A stretch of 64,000 nucleotides of DNA from Luzula sylvatica (lineage: Eukaryota > Streptophyta > Magnoliopsida > Poales > Juncaceae), in the NCBI GenBank assembly GCA_946800325.1, contig OX326960.1, forward strand, positions 49,409,355 to 49,473,354, in the 5' to 3' direction. The position numbers and the translations under genes were made by a program. The notes beneath the pieces were generated by a model. That model made no database searches, had not been told where the DNA came from, and saw only the letters and a program-made list of their open reading frames with translations. Below, in pieces: positions 31,794-46,117 of this stretch; within the stretch, counting starts at the first letter, position 1, and each line of letters starts with the position of its first letter.

Positions 31794-34700
31794 AGATATA
31801 ATATTACACACCTATAAGGCATGTTTGATTTGAGGGATTTTAGTGTATTGTACTCGAGTATCCTGTATTTTGATCAAAATCGGTTGTTTGATTTTATGAT
31901 GTATTGCATTTCATGTCTCAAATCCCTGTATAATGTACTCCAGCAAAAAAATATGTATTCCAAAATACACGGACCTCTCTTCGTCTGTGTATTTAGTATT
32001 GGGCGCGAAAATATTCATTACCCGCTTATCTCCTCCATTTTTGTCTCATCCCTTTCACGCTTAACCCTAGCTGTTGAAGAAATTACTCACTTCCTCGTCA
32101 ATATTTTCACTCTTCCCATCCAGCCTCCTATTCAGTTACGCCATTGTTGAGTTCTATTGCAAAGAACAGCCTTTTACCACTCTTTGTCGTCAATTTTGTT
32201 TTGAAAAAACTCTTGCGATAAGTTGTTTCTCCTGGTGAGTTCTTTTGCTCACTTGTTATTGATGGTCAATCGTTTCTATTGACTTTATTTGTTTATCGAT
32301 TCATTAATTGGTTGCTCACTTCGTGAGTTTTTTTGCAAATTTCTTGAAACAGCACCATGCGTCGCTTGAAAAGAGCCAAAATTATTTCGTAACCTCTTAA
32401 GAAGGAACAATAAAACTTTTGAACTAGCAAGACAAGTTATTTCTCCTGTAAAATTATCTTTTGAGTAAATCTCTTTTGCCTATTTCTTTTCATTGCAACA
32501 ACTCCTTTCGAAAGTCAGTTCTCTATTAAAGATGTACATAATCAGTTTTGTCTTTCATTATTTTAGTTTGATAAAATCCAAAATTCACACTTTATGCTAC
32601 CTTGAACTCAAATTGGAGCCAAGTCCTTGAACTCTTAATTGTTTACAGTAGTCTATTAACTTCAAGTAAACTTAGATGAATTTGTACCAACTGCCATTAG
32701 TTGATCCTTACTCTCTTAATTAGCTAATGACTGTCATTAATTGATCTTTACTCTTGTAATTAATGTAGGTTCGTTGCAAAATGCAATGCAATGCAACATT
32801 GCTGATGAACATAATCGCAAAAAGTGATGAGCCGAGCATTTGTTTTTATTTACCTAAGTTGTAATTTTTATTAAAACTTTTCTGATTTTGCTTATTTCAT
32901 ATTAAGAAAATTGTGAGTTTTGTGATAGTTATGTAATGACTATTTGTTTGGACTCTTATGTTTAATTAAGCATTTTTTTTATTCAAATATTAAAATTTTG
33001 TTATGAAGTGTTATTTGGATTAATTATTCTGAATGAATGGAATAGATGGATTAATTAGTCTACTTATTATGATTTAGTCCAATTTGTGAATTTTGAAATA
33101 TTTTTTGTTATCCGTTTTTAAATTGTAATTTTTGTAATTAATTTTTTTTTGTTCTTAATTTTTTTCAAACATTTTTAATTATTATATGTTAAGAATGGAA
33201 TATTGGACATGTTATTGTATTATAATAAATTAGTAATGAAATATTGAACCAAATAACTATAAGCAATATAACTAAATTCACAACCCACTAATGCAAGTCA
33301 AACAACATATTTCATATCCATGATTTTGTAGTTCATCAGATCAAACAACGTTCATGAATCATCAAATCCATGTATAGTTATATCCATGTAATCTCAAATA
33401 CATTGTATACCAAAATACCCCAAATCAAACATACCCAAAGAAAAGTATGTCAAATAAAGTAAATAAGATACTAAAAAAGATTTTATAATTTCATTTTTTA
33501 AGAATAAAACCTCCATTGGGAGATACGTGATCCTTTTGGCATTGCCAGCTCGAAGACAAGGCAATTCAGGATGCTTTAAATCGGCGTCATATTGATTCTT
33601 AAAGAATTGTACTACAGAAGTTATATCGTCTTCTTTATCCAGAGGAAACCTAAATAGAATATTAATGAAATAAAGTTATCAACACTTCAAAATTTCATTA
33701 AACAAAATAAATCATTTCAACATGTAAAAAACTTTATTAAACAAAATACATATCAAGAAAGGGAAGTACGTTAAATCTTTCGCCGAAAGACGCGAAACAC
33801 CTGTAATTTTGTATCTAATCCGACTTTTGGGCCGATGAATCGTTTCCACTATTACACCTCTGAGTACATTCGCTAGCTATTCATTATATATGATATGAAA
33901 CATTAGAAAAAACCTTAGTCCTATCTCCGTCATTGAGAGGATCAGAAAAGTCATTTATGTGCAAGGCTTCCTTTACAAAGTCCAAAACTGGCATGCCTTT
34001 GTAAAACGAAGTTCCGACTGAATCTATACACGAATAAAACCACATTGATTAAAAATAAATACGATTACAAATGGATATCTAGAAGGACAAAATGAACATT
34101 AAAAAATTTTCCTACCAATTTGTAGCGCTAAGCCCATTTGAGTTGGGACAAGGCTCTGATAAAACCCGCGCCAGCACTCAGCTCCGAACCCCAAGTCAGG
34201 AGCTCCATATCCAAATTGGGGAGAGAAGAAGGACGGCCCACACATATATAGTATAGCTACAATGTTTTTAAATTAGTTTATACAAGATTAAGAACAAACT
34301 AATTTTCTGCAAAGCTGAACAAATGATAAATGATAAATGATAAAGCTAATATATACCTATTCATGGAAGATTCTGTCAAGACAACACGAAGGGCCTGAAT
34401 AGTATCCCGAGGCTCATCTAATTGCCTCCCTTTCAAGAACTCCTTCAGATGATGCACGTAACGAGTCCAAACGAGTTTTATCGTAACCGTATACTTCCTC
34501 CTCTTTTCAGTTTCACCCCTACAATTATGAAATAGGTTACTTAATACATTCTAATGAAGTATTTAATATTTATATAGCATGCGTACATACCGCTGTAACT
34601 TGGTTGTGAACTCTTTTGATTCGAATGGGAGTTCACCGGCTGTATATAGAGTGTTTTTACCATTATAGACTGGCAACTTGCCCCCTAAGCAGGATTTCTG

Positions 34701-35112
34701 ATGAGCTTTTACAAGCGCAGAGATAATCAACCGATTTGTGGATTCATATGCCGGTTTAGGTGATATTGCCACCTAAAACGAGTTAAAATTATCAAAATAT
34801 GTGTCGGCACCACATGACTATTTCTAAAACAAACAAAGAAAGAAGAATACACTATGATTCGGTTCAGGAAAGAAATAAGAAGATACTGCTTACATCGTAA
34901 CGAAAAATACTCTTTTCAGCAACTAATTGGACCAAGAAATGGTTGGCTCTTACTACACATTTTTCACCCAAAGAACCAAACCCCGGCCGCACCGGCAATA
35001 TCACAGCCTTGCTCGACAATGGCTGAACGACTCTGCTTTGAACCGGCGGGGCAAAAATTGCTTCCGGTGTAGGACCAACCCAGGCAATGCGTTTCTCACC
35101 GCGCATCGACAT
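31794..35112 (-). pseudogene. AGO: AGO5-like Argonaute, 5' part inverted (copy P3, unit 2)
   Basis: This is a near-identical copy of P2 shifted by 17,668 bp. It runs from exon 1 (34,894-35,112) through exon 7 (33,511-33,649) and the Harbinger-like element to the first bases of exon 8, where it is cut by the LTR at 31,793/31,794. It shares the four-base insertion in exon 4 and the shortened intron 5 with P2, and keeps CGA in PAZ. It has no promoter: the Mutator-like relic follows 8 bp beyond the ATG. Confidence 0.9.
31818..33435. mobile_element. Harbinger-like element in AGO intron 7 (unit 2)
   Basis: This is the same insertion and length as 14,150-15,767. It was copied as part of the segmental duplication and is not a new transposition. 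Confidence 0.68.
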
Positions 35113-35116
35113 GATA

Positions 35117-36750
35117 TTTCTATTTTTTTGGAAATTTCAAAAAACTTTTTTTACCAAACTTTTATTTTCAAATACATCTAGAGGGATTAAAACTAACTAT
35201 GGATGATATTAAATTTTTTTTTTAACTAAAATACTTTTCTATTTACATATGTTGTAATTAAAAAATTATTATTTTTTATTAATTTTAGAAAATCATACAA
35301 AATTTTTACCATATAATATTTTTTAAAAAATAATTATTATATGTAATATTTATAAAATAGTTAAAAAAAACAATATTAAAAGAACACCTTGCAAAAAATT
35401 TAGCATATAACAAACAATAATTGTTATTTTTTTTCTTGAAAAACTAACATATAATAATAATAATATGAACAACAATATTAAAAGAACACCTTGCAAATAT
35501 TTAAAAAATAAAATATTATGAAACTATTTAAAAAAACATAAAATGAGAATGGTAATAAAAAACTTGATATTTAAACAGATACTTTTCTATCGATATATTT
35601 TCAAGGTGTTTATTTATCATTATTTATTTTAGGGAAATTTTCAAAAAACCCCCTATCTTTTTTGGATATTCTAAAATACCCCCTATCTTTTTGGAAACTC
35701 CAAAAAACCGCCTCTACCAAACTTTTATTTTCAAATACCCCCTATGGGGTTAAAATTAACTATGGATGGTGTTATATATTTTGTTATGACCAAAATACCC
35801 TTATTTTTACATATTTAGTAATTAAAATAATGTTTTTGTTATTTGTATTAATTTTAAAAAAGTCCTAATTTTTTTTAGCTTATAATAATTTTTAAAAAAT
35901 AATTATCATATGTTATATTTATATAATTTTAATATTTCATACATTATATATATTTGACTTTCATATTTTTTTACTGAAAAAATAACATAAAATAATAATA
36001 ATATGAACAATAATATTAAAAGAAACCTTGCAAATATTTAAAAATTAAAATATCATGGATCTATTAAAAACATACATAAAAGAAGAACGAAAATAAAAAT
36101 AAAATAGATGTTTAAATAAATATTTTTCTATCAATATATTTTCAAGGTGTTTATTTTATTATTATCTGATGTTAGTTTTTCATGAATAATAAATGAAATA
36201 TTAAAATTATACAAACACAACATTTAATAATTTATTTTTGTGAAATCATTATATGTTAAAAATTATTTATGAATTTTCTTAAAACTAATAAAATTAATGA
36301 AAAAATAACAAAAATATATATATGAAAATAGAAGGGTATTTTGGTCAAAATTTTTTTTTAACACCATCCATGGTTAGATTTAACCCCTATAGGGGGGTAT
36401 TTGAAAATAAAACTTTGGTAGAGGGGGTTTTTTGGAGTTTCCAAAAAGATAGGGGGTTTTTTAGAATATCCAAAAAAGATAGGGGGTTTTTTGAAAATTT
36501 TCCTTTATATTTTATTATTATCTGGTGTCAATGTTGTAAAAAAGGTGTAAAACGGTTAAAAAACGGTAAAAAGGAAAAACGGTGTCATAACGTACTGTTT
36601 TTTACAAGAAAATTTAAAAGACAATCAACCGTTTTTTAATTAAAAAACGTTTTACACACCTTTTTTTTTTGAATTTCCAAAAAGATAGGATTTTTTTTAG
36701 AATATCAAAAAAGTTAGGGAGTTTTTTTTTTAAAATTTGATCCCTAAAAA
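35117..36750. mobile_element. Nested Mutator-like elements (unit 2)
   Basis: This is the duplicate of 17,449-19,075. The inner element with intact long terminal repeats spans 35,632-36,503; the outer relic and the CAATGTTGTAAAA hAT-like piece surround it. Small indels, such as an extra AAAACGGTT near 36,550, distinguish it from unit 1. Confidence 0.62.
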
Positions 36751-38204
36751 ACATTGTAAAATATAGATCAAAGAAACAACAAAAAGCATGTCACAGTAGA
36801 CAGTATCACAGTACACGCACAACGGCACAAGAGCCAAAATGGTTGCACTCGAACAGGAAAATATGAAAAGTTTTGTAAACTGAGCACGAAAGTGTAGACC
36901 ATGGAGCTAAGCATAGACATTATCTAGTGTGCAGAATCATATCTTCACAGTTTAATTTTCTTTGCAAGGATCATGCAGTGTTGACAATGACATGTGATAA
37001 TCAAAGGGGTCTTAACTTAATTCATCTTATAATATCTGTGTGATTTAGTTTGCTAATTTTTAGGTCAAAATTGATCGAGGTGTGCAGAATCATATCTTCA
37101 CACTTTTTTTATTTTTTTTTCGTTCTTAGTAAGTGCCAAAAAGTGTCATGTATGGACACAGTTATTTTTCTGTATTATACGTGTTATATTATTTATACTA
37201 TTCAGTTTTAATATTGAATTATATGCATTTTAATCATTTCCTAAATTACGAATGGGTCATTTTTCTCAAATATAGCAGCATTGCTTAAAAGTTATGAATT
37301 CAAGATTCTTTTCGCAAAAAAGTTCTTACAGCTTTATATATAAAAAAAAATTATTTCCATTTTTTTTCTTTAAAATTTGCAATGATCAATGTATTTGTAA
37401 ATATTTTCAAGATATGCTGTAGCTGTAATATCCCCTAATATGCTTGAAACACTCTTATATATTTTAGCTCATTTAGTTTTTTTTATGGGAAATTTTAATA
37501 TGTAGACCAAATAATTTGAAATTATCTAAAATAGACAACGAAGTTTCAAAATTTGAGTTATAACACTATCGACATTTCGAAAGTCGAGCGATTCAAAATG
37601 ACCGATTTTTCAAAAGTCGGACGTTTTCTTAATTATTCCCAAACATCTAAATCCCGACCAGAAGTTTATTAAAATGCACTAGACTTTTCAAAGGTTGAAT
37701 GTTTTGAGTGCGTTGATTCCACTCTCCAATAATCTCCCCCAACAAGCAACATGTTATTTGAGTTAATATATTTTTGCCCAATTTTTTTCCCCAACATTTC
37801 CTATGTTCATATATTTAACTAAGTTAATATATTTAATTAATATGATAACTAGTACATGTCAGCTATTAACATAATACCTAATTAACATTAGTTGGAATTC
37901 ATAAATTTGAATAAATATTTATGAATTTTTAATTATATGTTCTAATTATCACGTTAATTAAATATAATAGTTCAATAATGGAGAATTCGGCAGGTAGATT
38001 TTGGAGTCAATTAATTTTTTTTTTTTAATATCAACTCTACTGTTTATGCATGAAAAAAAATATATAAAATTTTATTTGACAAGCATGATTTAATAGCTAA
38101 CAAATAGCTAACAAATAACATGATTTTTTTTGGATTTTTAGAAGGGTATTCTTTACGATTCGAAAAGAAAATAGCTAAAAATAGCATGATTTAATATTTT
38201 TTAG
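36751..38204. other. AT-rich sequence before subtilase exon (unit 2)
   Basis: This is the duplicate of 19,076-20,521 with a few substitutions and a short tandem gain (TGTAGCTGTAATAT near 37,419). No exon is recognised. Confidence 0.5.
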
Positions 38205-39080
38205 GAGAGAGTTTTGCGATGATATCCGGGACAAGCATGGCGGCGCCACACGTGGCGGGACTAGCAGCCCTGATAAAACAAAAATATCCCGATTTTACCC
38301 CTGCAGCCATTGGGTCGGCTTTGTCCACATCAGCTTCGTTGGAGGACAGAAACGGAAACCCAATTTTGGCGCAAAGGACTTATGCTAACTCTGATTCTAC
38401 TCAATCTCAAGCTACTCCTTTCGATATGGGAAGCGGGTTCGCCAATGCCACCTCAGCCCTAGATCCTGGCCTCATCTTCGATTCCAGTAAGTACCGGACC
38501 CATCCAGTTCTTATGCAAATTTCTTAACTAGAGGCGTTCAGTTCATGAGATGTCCAATTCATTTTTTGCCAGTACAGTACTGACGATTCCAGTTCATTTA
38601 TTCCAGACTGCACTGTAGATATCCAGTTCATATGGATTTGCTAATTTGTTTTTATTGTTTTACGCCGGTTATGATGATTTCTTATCCTTTCTTTGCGGAA
38701 TTAACGGGTCGGGTCCAGTAGTACTCAACTACACGGGCGATACATGTGGGGATTCAACTTCGACCCTTAACGGGTCGGATCTGAATCTCCCTTCGATCAC
38801 AATTTCAGTGCTCAACCAAACCCGAACCGTAACTAGAACCGTTACCAATGTTGCACGTGACGAATCATATGTACTAGGGTACAGCGACCCATTTGGTGCA
38901 TCGATATCCGTGTCACCGAATCAGTTCTTTATTGCTAAGGGGGAAAAACAGAGTGTGAAATTTGTTATAAGCGCGACTCAGAATAACTCGACTCCTAGTT
39001 ATGGAAAAGTTGGGTTTTATGGGGATAGGGGCCACATGATAATTATCCCCGTTTCGATTATCACAAAGGTTATATATTAA
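38205..39080 (+). pseudogene. SBT2-type subtilase, last two exons (unit 2)
   Basis: This duplicates 20,522-21,397 at a 17,683-bp offset. Exons are 38,205-38,486 and 38,668-39,080, with the same GTSMAAPH serine motif and C-terminal domain. The intron acceptor GCAG|GTTATG has become GCCG|GTTATG at 38,664-38,667, which removes the AG. The coding changes (D for N after TCG, E for G and V for M near AKGEKQSV) leave the frame open. As in unit 1, the upstream catalytic residues are absent. Confidence 0.88.
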
Positions 39081-39464
39081 ATGGAGCTGACACCATGACA
39101 TGAAAGTGTTTTTAACTTGATTTTTGTTTTTTTTAAAGTTCGATTTTTGGTGTCCATTTTGATGGGTTCTGTATGTAGTTTAGTGATTTGTACATGTGTT
39201 TGATCGGTTTCATTTAGTGGTAATATTTGTCATGCAGCAAAATTAACCAAAAATCGGACGGTTCAGAACGATGCGATGACGTGGCCTGCTGTAAAAAGGG
39301 TAATTATGAAACACTAATCTTGCTCATTATTATCGTTCGTTACACGATTGGTAGCAAAAATGATAAAATGATAAAAAATGATAAAACACGATTGGTAGCA
39401 AAAATGATAAAACACTAATCTTGCTCATTATTTTCAAGGTGTTTATTTATCATTATTTATTTTA
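39081..39464. other. Subtilase 3' flank ending in a rearrangement
   Basis: This matches 21,398-21,690, then carries a short local repeat (ATGATAAAATGATAAAAAATG) and jumps at about 39,430 into sequence flanking the Mutator-like element (TTTTCAAGGTGTTTATTTAT, as at 35,600). The unit 1 counterpart continues without this jump. Confidence 0.65.
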
Positions 39465-40284
39465 GGGAAATTTTCAAAAAACCCCCTATCTTTTTTGGAT
39501 ATTCTAAAATACCCCCTATCTTTTTGGAAACTCCAAAAAACCGCCTCTACCAAACTTTTATTTTCAAATACCCCCTATGGGGTTAAAATTAACTATGGAT
39601 GGTGTTAAATATTTTGTTATGACCAAAATACCCTTATTTTTACATATTTAGTAATTAAAATAATGTTTTTGTTATTTGTATTAATTTTAAAAAAGTCCTA
39701 ATTTTTTTTAGCTTATAATAATTTTTAAAAAATAATTATCATATGTTATATTTATATAATTTTAATATTTCATACATTATATATATTTGACTTTCATATT
39801 TTTTTACTGAAAAAATAACATAAAATAATAATAATATGAACAATAATATTAAAAGAATACCTTGTAAATATTTAAAAATTAAAATATCATGGATCTATTA
39901 AAAACATACATAAAAGAAGAACGAAAATAAAAATAAAATAGATGTTTAAATAAATATTTTTCTATCAATATATTTTCAAGGTGTTTATTTTATTATTATC
40001 TGATGTTAGTTTTTCATGAATAATAAATGAAATATTAAAATTATACAAACACAACATTTAATAATTTATTTTTGTGAAATCATTATATGTTAAAAATTAT
40101 TTATGAATTTTCTTAAAACTAATAAAATTAATGAAAAAATAACAAAAATATATATATGAAAATAGAAGGGTATTTTGGTCAAAAAATTTTTTTAACACCA
40201 TCCATGGTTAGATATAACCCCTATAGGGGGGTATTTGAAAATAAAACTTTGGTAGAGGGGTTTTTTTGGAGTTTCCAAAAAAAT
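39465..40284. mobile_element. Second Mutator-like copy in unit 2, truncated at right
   Basis: A direct repeat of 35,632-36,450, starting GGGAAATTTTC and stopping inside the right terminal repeat at GAGTTTCCAAAAA, where it fuses to the spacer (AATAATAAACATAAAATC). Unit 1 has no element here. It lies exactly 3833 bp downstream of the first copy. Confidence 0.75.
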
Positions 40285-42509
40285 AATAAACATAAAATCA
40301 AAAAATTGAACACGTGCGCCATTTGAATTTTTTTAATACTATAGTATAAATAATATTATTTATAATTATTTCGTAAAAAAATAATATTTAAAAATAAAAA
40401 TCAGTATACCACTGATCCGATATATCGGTCATATCGTTTATCGGTTGCCGACCGATCTGTAAGCGATATGCAATATCTATAACATTGTTTATAGTTTAAC
40501 AATTTATTTACGGGAAAATATAATTTGCCCCCCAAAACTCACTTTGATACCCTTGATGACATCAATTGACATGTCATATGATCAATTGATGTGTACCAAT
40601 TAGATTTTGATATGTCAATTGCATGGTACGCTACGTTCAATTGACAATATACAATTTGTTTGATATACTTATGTCAATTAAATTATGATTATACTAATTA
40701 ATTAATAATTTGAGTGCTAATTAATCATGTTAATTGGAAAATAATACATGATGTATTAATTGAAAAAGTTTGTTAGTTTGAAGGCTAATTAGTTATTGCA
40801 TATTTACCTATAAAAAAACTTGTTTTAATTTGAAATTATTTGAGACAACATCGTTAATTATAATGTTAATCATATTTAATTAAATTAATTTGAATGTTAA
40901 TTATTTGTGTCAATCGGAAATAGCACATCATTTCAAATTAACAATCTATTAATGTTGATTATTAAACTAATAATTAACTTCATTAATCAAATGTTCAAGT
41001 ATTTCACATATTTAATTTAATGTTTTGGAAGAATAAATTAATTACCTACTTAACAGATTTAATGAACTTCAATATAATTGAGTACATCAATCCAAATTAA
41101 CAATCCACTAATTATGATTAGTAAATTAATAATTAACTTGCTTATAACGGTCAATATAAATTCAAATCAATTAATATAATTTTGTCAATCCCTTAATTAA
41201 GAGTGATTATAATATCAAACATACATGGTAACAACAAATTAATTCAAACTACTAATATAAAACCAAATCAGTTCAAATTAATTTTTCATTAACAACAAAT
41301 TAACACAAAATTACGAATGTAATAAATAATACATGATAACTAAAAATTCATATAGTAATTATAATACATGGTAACAAATTTAAATGGTAACATAAATTGT
41401 AAATTAATTACATTAATTACATACTTAATTAAACTAAAAATTGCAATCAAATAATTAAACCGAGCTATTTAAATCTCTGTAATTGAACGGAGCCAATACA
41501 AATAATTAAACAAAGAAACAAAATTGCACTCAATCAGAGGCATTAGACCCCTGTAATTGAACTCAAAATCAACAAATAATGGCTTCCTGAAAATTCCCTG
41601 AAATAACCAATCTACAACCGCCCCTAAAAAAAAACTTAAATCAATTGAAGATGGACACCATCCGAAGAATTATTTTTTTCTAACTGGATGGGGGATATGA
41701 ATCAATTCAAGATACTGGAAACCACTGCATTTATTGTTTTTGTGCAAATCAATTCAAGATACTCAAATCAACTCCAAACCCTAAAAATCAGCACAATGAA
41801 AATTGAAAAACACCATGAAAAATAAAAAAACACCATGAAAATATCAAGAAATCCCTTAAAAATTGGGAAAATCAACTCGGAAAATACCACGAAACTAAAA
41901 AAAAACCAAGAAATCCCTAACAAATCGCGAAAAACATCTAAACCAACAAAGAAAGTCGAAAGAGAACAAATATTTCAACATTTGGATTTAAAATAAGTAA
42001 AGACATTGAAAAAGACACTTTCATAGCACACAAATAGAGATGGCGGAGTGGGGCTGTGAAACGAGGTGAGAGAAGAGAAAAGTGAGAAGACACGAGGCGG
42101 CTTGGGATGTCAATCGAAACGAGGTGATTTTGGGTTTTAAATGGATCGGGTCTGTCAATAAGACCCGGTCAATCGGACTCATAATTTCAGGGGCTGATTA
42201 TATAATCCGTATGGATAGGATTTTTTCTTTCTTTTCGATTTGGATTGGTTTTTTTTTGTGCGAAATGTGTCAACAATACATCTTTCTCATTAAATTTTAA
42301 TATATAATAAAAACATACATATGATAGTAAATATTTCAACATAAGAAAATAAAAATGAAGAAATATATATTTTACTTATATATATTGGATTCATTAAGGA
42401 CCATCGAACCTTCTCTATTTACTCGTTTTTATATTGAATTCATTTACTATTTGCATGAAATATTATGAGAATACACAAAAAAAACAATTTGGAATAGATA
42501 TTAAATTGG
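40285..42509. other. AT-rich spacer (unit 2)
   Basis: This is the duplicate of 21.81-24.65 kb without the hAT MITE; the empty site GTGTCAACAATACATC is at about 42,270. No gene is recognised. Confidence 0.5.
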
Positions 42510-43160
42510 AAAATAATTTCCTCTATACCTTTTAAGATTTTGTTTGTTTGTCAAAACAGGAACTATTTTTATACCTTGTAAATTTGGGTAACTAATAGTC
42601 AATACTCAGTAAGAAATATCAGAAAAATATTTGAGCAATAAGTAGAAAAATAAGAAAGGAATTTATTAGAATATTTTACATTTAAAGACAAATCAATATG
42701 AAATAGAAATTTGAGGAGATTAAATAGCAATAAATAAATGATAATCATGGGAGAGAGATTATTATTTCTGTTAGAATTAGAAATAACTCTTGATAAAATG
42801 GAGAAATAAACATGGAATATTAGTAAAATCTTTTTAACAAATATCAAATATTTAACATAGTACTATAACGAGACTGCTTTAACATTTAATCGTACGAGAC
42901 AAAATAAAAATAAAAATAAAACGAGGGCGTATATGATGCCATCATATTTCGACCAAAAGATCTCAATGACATCATTTTCTCTAATTAATACACTTAATTA
43001 ATACGGTAATTAACAAGAACAATTCAATTAATAATTTTTAAATATTAAATAGAAATTGTCAATCCGAATAGATGTTAATTCTATGAATATTAATCCAGAT
43101 GAATGTTAATGTTAATTACCATGTTAATTAAATAGGTTAATTCGAGAAGGTGATGTCATC
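42510..43160 (+). promoter_or_regulatory. Duplicated AGO 5' flank (unit 2), TATA region lost
   Basis: Same content and the same fusion to exon 4 as at 24,650-25,299. It shares single-base markers (TACATTTAAAGAC, AACAATTCAATTA) with unit 3 and not with unit 1. Confidence 0.72.
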
Positions 43161-45630
43161 TATACTATGTGTGGGCCGTCCTTCTTCTTTCCCCAATTTG
43201 GATATGGAGCTCCTGACTTGCAATAAATATTCAATAGGTGAAGTCATCTATACTATGTCATATATAATGAAAAGATGAATATTATGATATGTTAATACAT
43301 ATTTTTCCACTTGCAATAATAGCTAGCGAATGTACTCAGAGGTGTAATAGTGGAAACGATTCATCGGCCCAAAAGTCGAATTAGATACAAAATTACCGGT
43401 GTTTCGCGTCTTTCGGCCAAAGATTTAACGTACTTACCTTTCTTGATATGTATTTTGTTTAATAAAGTTTTTTACATGTTGAAATGATTTATTTTGTTGA
43501 ATGAAATTTTGAAGTGTTGATAACTTTATTTCATTAATATTCTATTTAGGTTTCCTCTGGATAAAGAAGACGATATAACTTCTCTAGTACAATTCTTTAA
43601 GAATCAAAATGACGCCGATTTAAAGCATCCTGAATTGCCTTGTCTTCGAGCTGGCAATGCCAAAAGGATCACGCATCTCCCAATGGAGGTTTTATTCTTA
43701 AAAAATGAAATTATAAGATCTTTTTTAGTTTCTTATTTACTTTATTTGACATACTTTTCTTTATAGGTGTGTAATATTATATCTGGACAGAGGTTTGATC
43801 TTCAACAAACTCAATGAAAAACAAGTTAGTGAAATGCTTCTAGATTGTTGTAAACGTCCACCAATGGACCGCACTGTTGTAAAAAACGGTGAAGAACGGT
43901 GGAAAAACGGTGTTTCGATGGAAAAACATTCCGTTTTTTACAAGATGGTTTGAAAAAACGGTCAAACGTTTTTTTACCGTGTTTGACAATTTTTTTGTGG
44001 GAAAAAACGTTTTTCGGTTCGAAAAACGGACCGAAAAACGGCCGTTTAGGGCTTAGGGTTTAAAAAAACGGCCGGTTCAAAAAAATTGGATTTTTGATTT
44101 TTTACCGTTTTTCAGCCCATTTTTTTTCCAGCACAATAAAATTTTCATTTTTTTTTACTTACGGTCGTCCCGAATGATGTTAATGATTTTACTATTTAGT
44201 TTATATTTGGATTTGAATTTATATTTCGATGTTACGTTTTGTTGGACATTCGTTTTGATGTTACGTTTATGTTAGACATTCGTTTTGACGTTATGTTTTA
44301 TGTTGGATATTTTTTATGTTATTTTTTTACTATTAAAAAATTAAATTATTATATATTTTTTGGTTTCATCTATACATTTTAATTAAATTATTATCGATTT
44401 CGATGACCGTTTTTCACCGTTTTTTCACCGTTTTACAATAATCCCGTTTTACTGTCCTCGACCGTTCCGTACCGTTTTCCGTATTTTACAACATTGATGG
44501 ACCGACAAAAGGACATTTTTGATGTAATGTTATATTGTATACATATATTACTTTTCATGCCCATAAACGTCTGTGATTCTATGAATAATTCTGATTTTTT
44601 TGTAGGTGGTAAAGCAAAACCGTTATAATGATGATAATTATGCAATGGAATTTGGACTAGATGTCTCGAGTCAAATGGTTTCTGTTGATGCTCGTGTCCT
44701 TCTTCCACCTAGTGTACTCATGTTTAATTTTGTTAACTCATAATTATTATTATTGTAAGACTTAAATATGTATATGATTCCTTTTTATAGTTGAAATATC
44801 ACGAGTCTGGAGAATGCAAGCCATATACTCCTCAATTGGGTAAATGGGACATGACAGGAAAGGTGATTAAGCCTAAACCATGATCTTGTAAATTTTTATA
44901 ATGTTATTAACCTCTAAGTCTAATGAACTGTTTACAACTATTTGATGTTTAGAAAATGGTCAATGGTGGTAGGGTTAACCGTTGGGCTTGTGTTAGCTTT
45001 TCAACAAAGATGAATCAGCACAAAGTTGATAGTTTCTGCGAGGATTTGGTTTGGACGTGTAATTATTTGGGAATGGTACTTTTTTTTATAATTTTATTCT
45101 AATTTCTGTCTGATGCATAATTTTTTATCATATTGGTATATTATTTATAAGAGCTATAATATAGTATAACTCATTTTTTTATTTCACATTATAAATTCAA
45201 TCTAGACCATTGATAGGTTGAGTTATCATTTTTAATTTTTTATGGCAATTGAACAAAAAGAGAGGGATAGCACCATTTATTTTCTTTATTCATGAACTAA
45301 TTTAGTTAATTTGTATTGACTTCCGAAAGATTTTCAAACAAAGACCATGCATGGAAACAATAGTGGAGCCGAATGCGAACAATATAGAAACTGTATTGAG
45401 AGAGGTTCATCGACTTGCAGGCGACAAACGCCTCCAGTTACTTATAATTATTCTCCCAGACTTCACTGGCTTCTATGGTACTACTATTATTGTCAATATT
45501 ATTATTATTATTTTTGCTTGTTTTGAGACTTGTAGAATTGTATGCTATTGTTATTTTTACCATTGCAGGAAAAATAAAGAAAATATGCTAGACTGAGCTT
45601 GGAATCATCACACAATCCCTTCAATTCAAA
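43161..45630 (+). pseudogene. AGO: AGO5-like Argonaute, internally deleted head (H2, unit 2)
   Basis: Same architecture as H1: exon 4 fragment, exon 6, exon 7 (43,550-43,688), exon 8 from 43,767 split by the hAT element, exons 9-13. It shares the exon 8 one-base insertion and the MID TAG stop (45,589-45,591). PAZ exon 7 reads FKNQND where H1 has FKNQYD. Confidence 0.9.
43872..44496. mobile_element. hAT element in AGO exon 8 (H2)
   Basis: The same insertion as in H1, 625 bp, with ATGGACCG at both sides. It was inherited through duplication. It differs from H1 by small indels in the AACGG-rich part. Confidence 0.92.
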
Positions 45631-46117
45631 AATTTCGGAAGTTTCGGAAGTAACTTACCAAATCTTCGGAAGTTTCGGAAGTTTCGGAAGTTTCGGAATT
45701 GTATGCTATTGTTGAGGCATTCTCTTGATTTAGTTGCTTGAGCCGTGCTTCGAAGTTTCGGAAGTAACTTACCAAATCTTCGGGCGACATGTCTTGTGTA
45801 GCCATCATTGTTTCCAATGCCACCCTTAGGGTTTCCCAACTCGCTGGCATTGCTCGAATCAATTTACCTACAACTCGAGAGTTTGTTATGGACTCTCCAA
45901 GAGCGGTGAATCCGTTTTTGATATGATTCATACGAGTATACATATCATCTACGGATTCACCTTCGATCATCCGGAAACTATCAAATTGTTGCTCGAGTCC
46001 AATTAGATTGGTTCTCTTCATTAGATTGGTTCTCTCCAAGAGCGGTGAATCCGTTTTGTTTTTACTGTCAAGGTTGTTTTTTGGACGAACGTAAACATGC
46101 AGGGTGAAAGATTCCAT
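45626..46117 (-). pseudogene. Copia-type gag fragment G2
   Basis: 163 codons, the same protein as G1 with one additional SET unit near the C-terminal end (a 9-bp repeat gain) and a few substitutions. It has the same opposed orientation to the AGO head and the same position after the AGO tail 3' flank. Confidence 0.74.
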
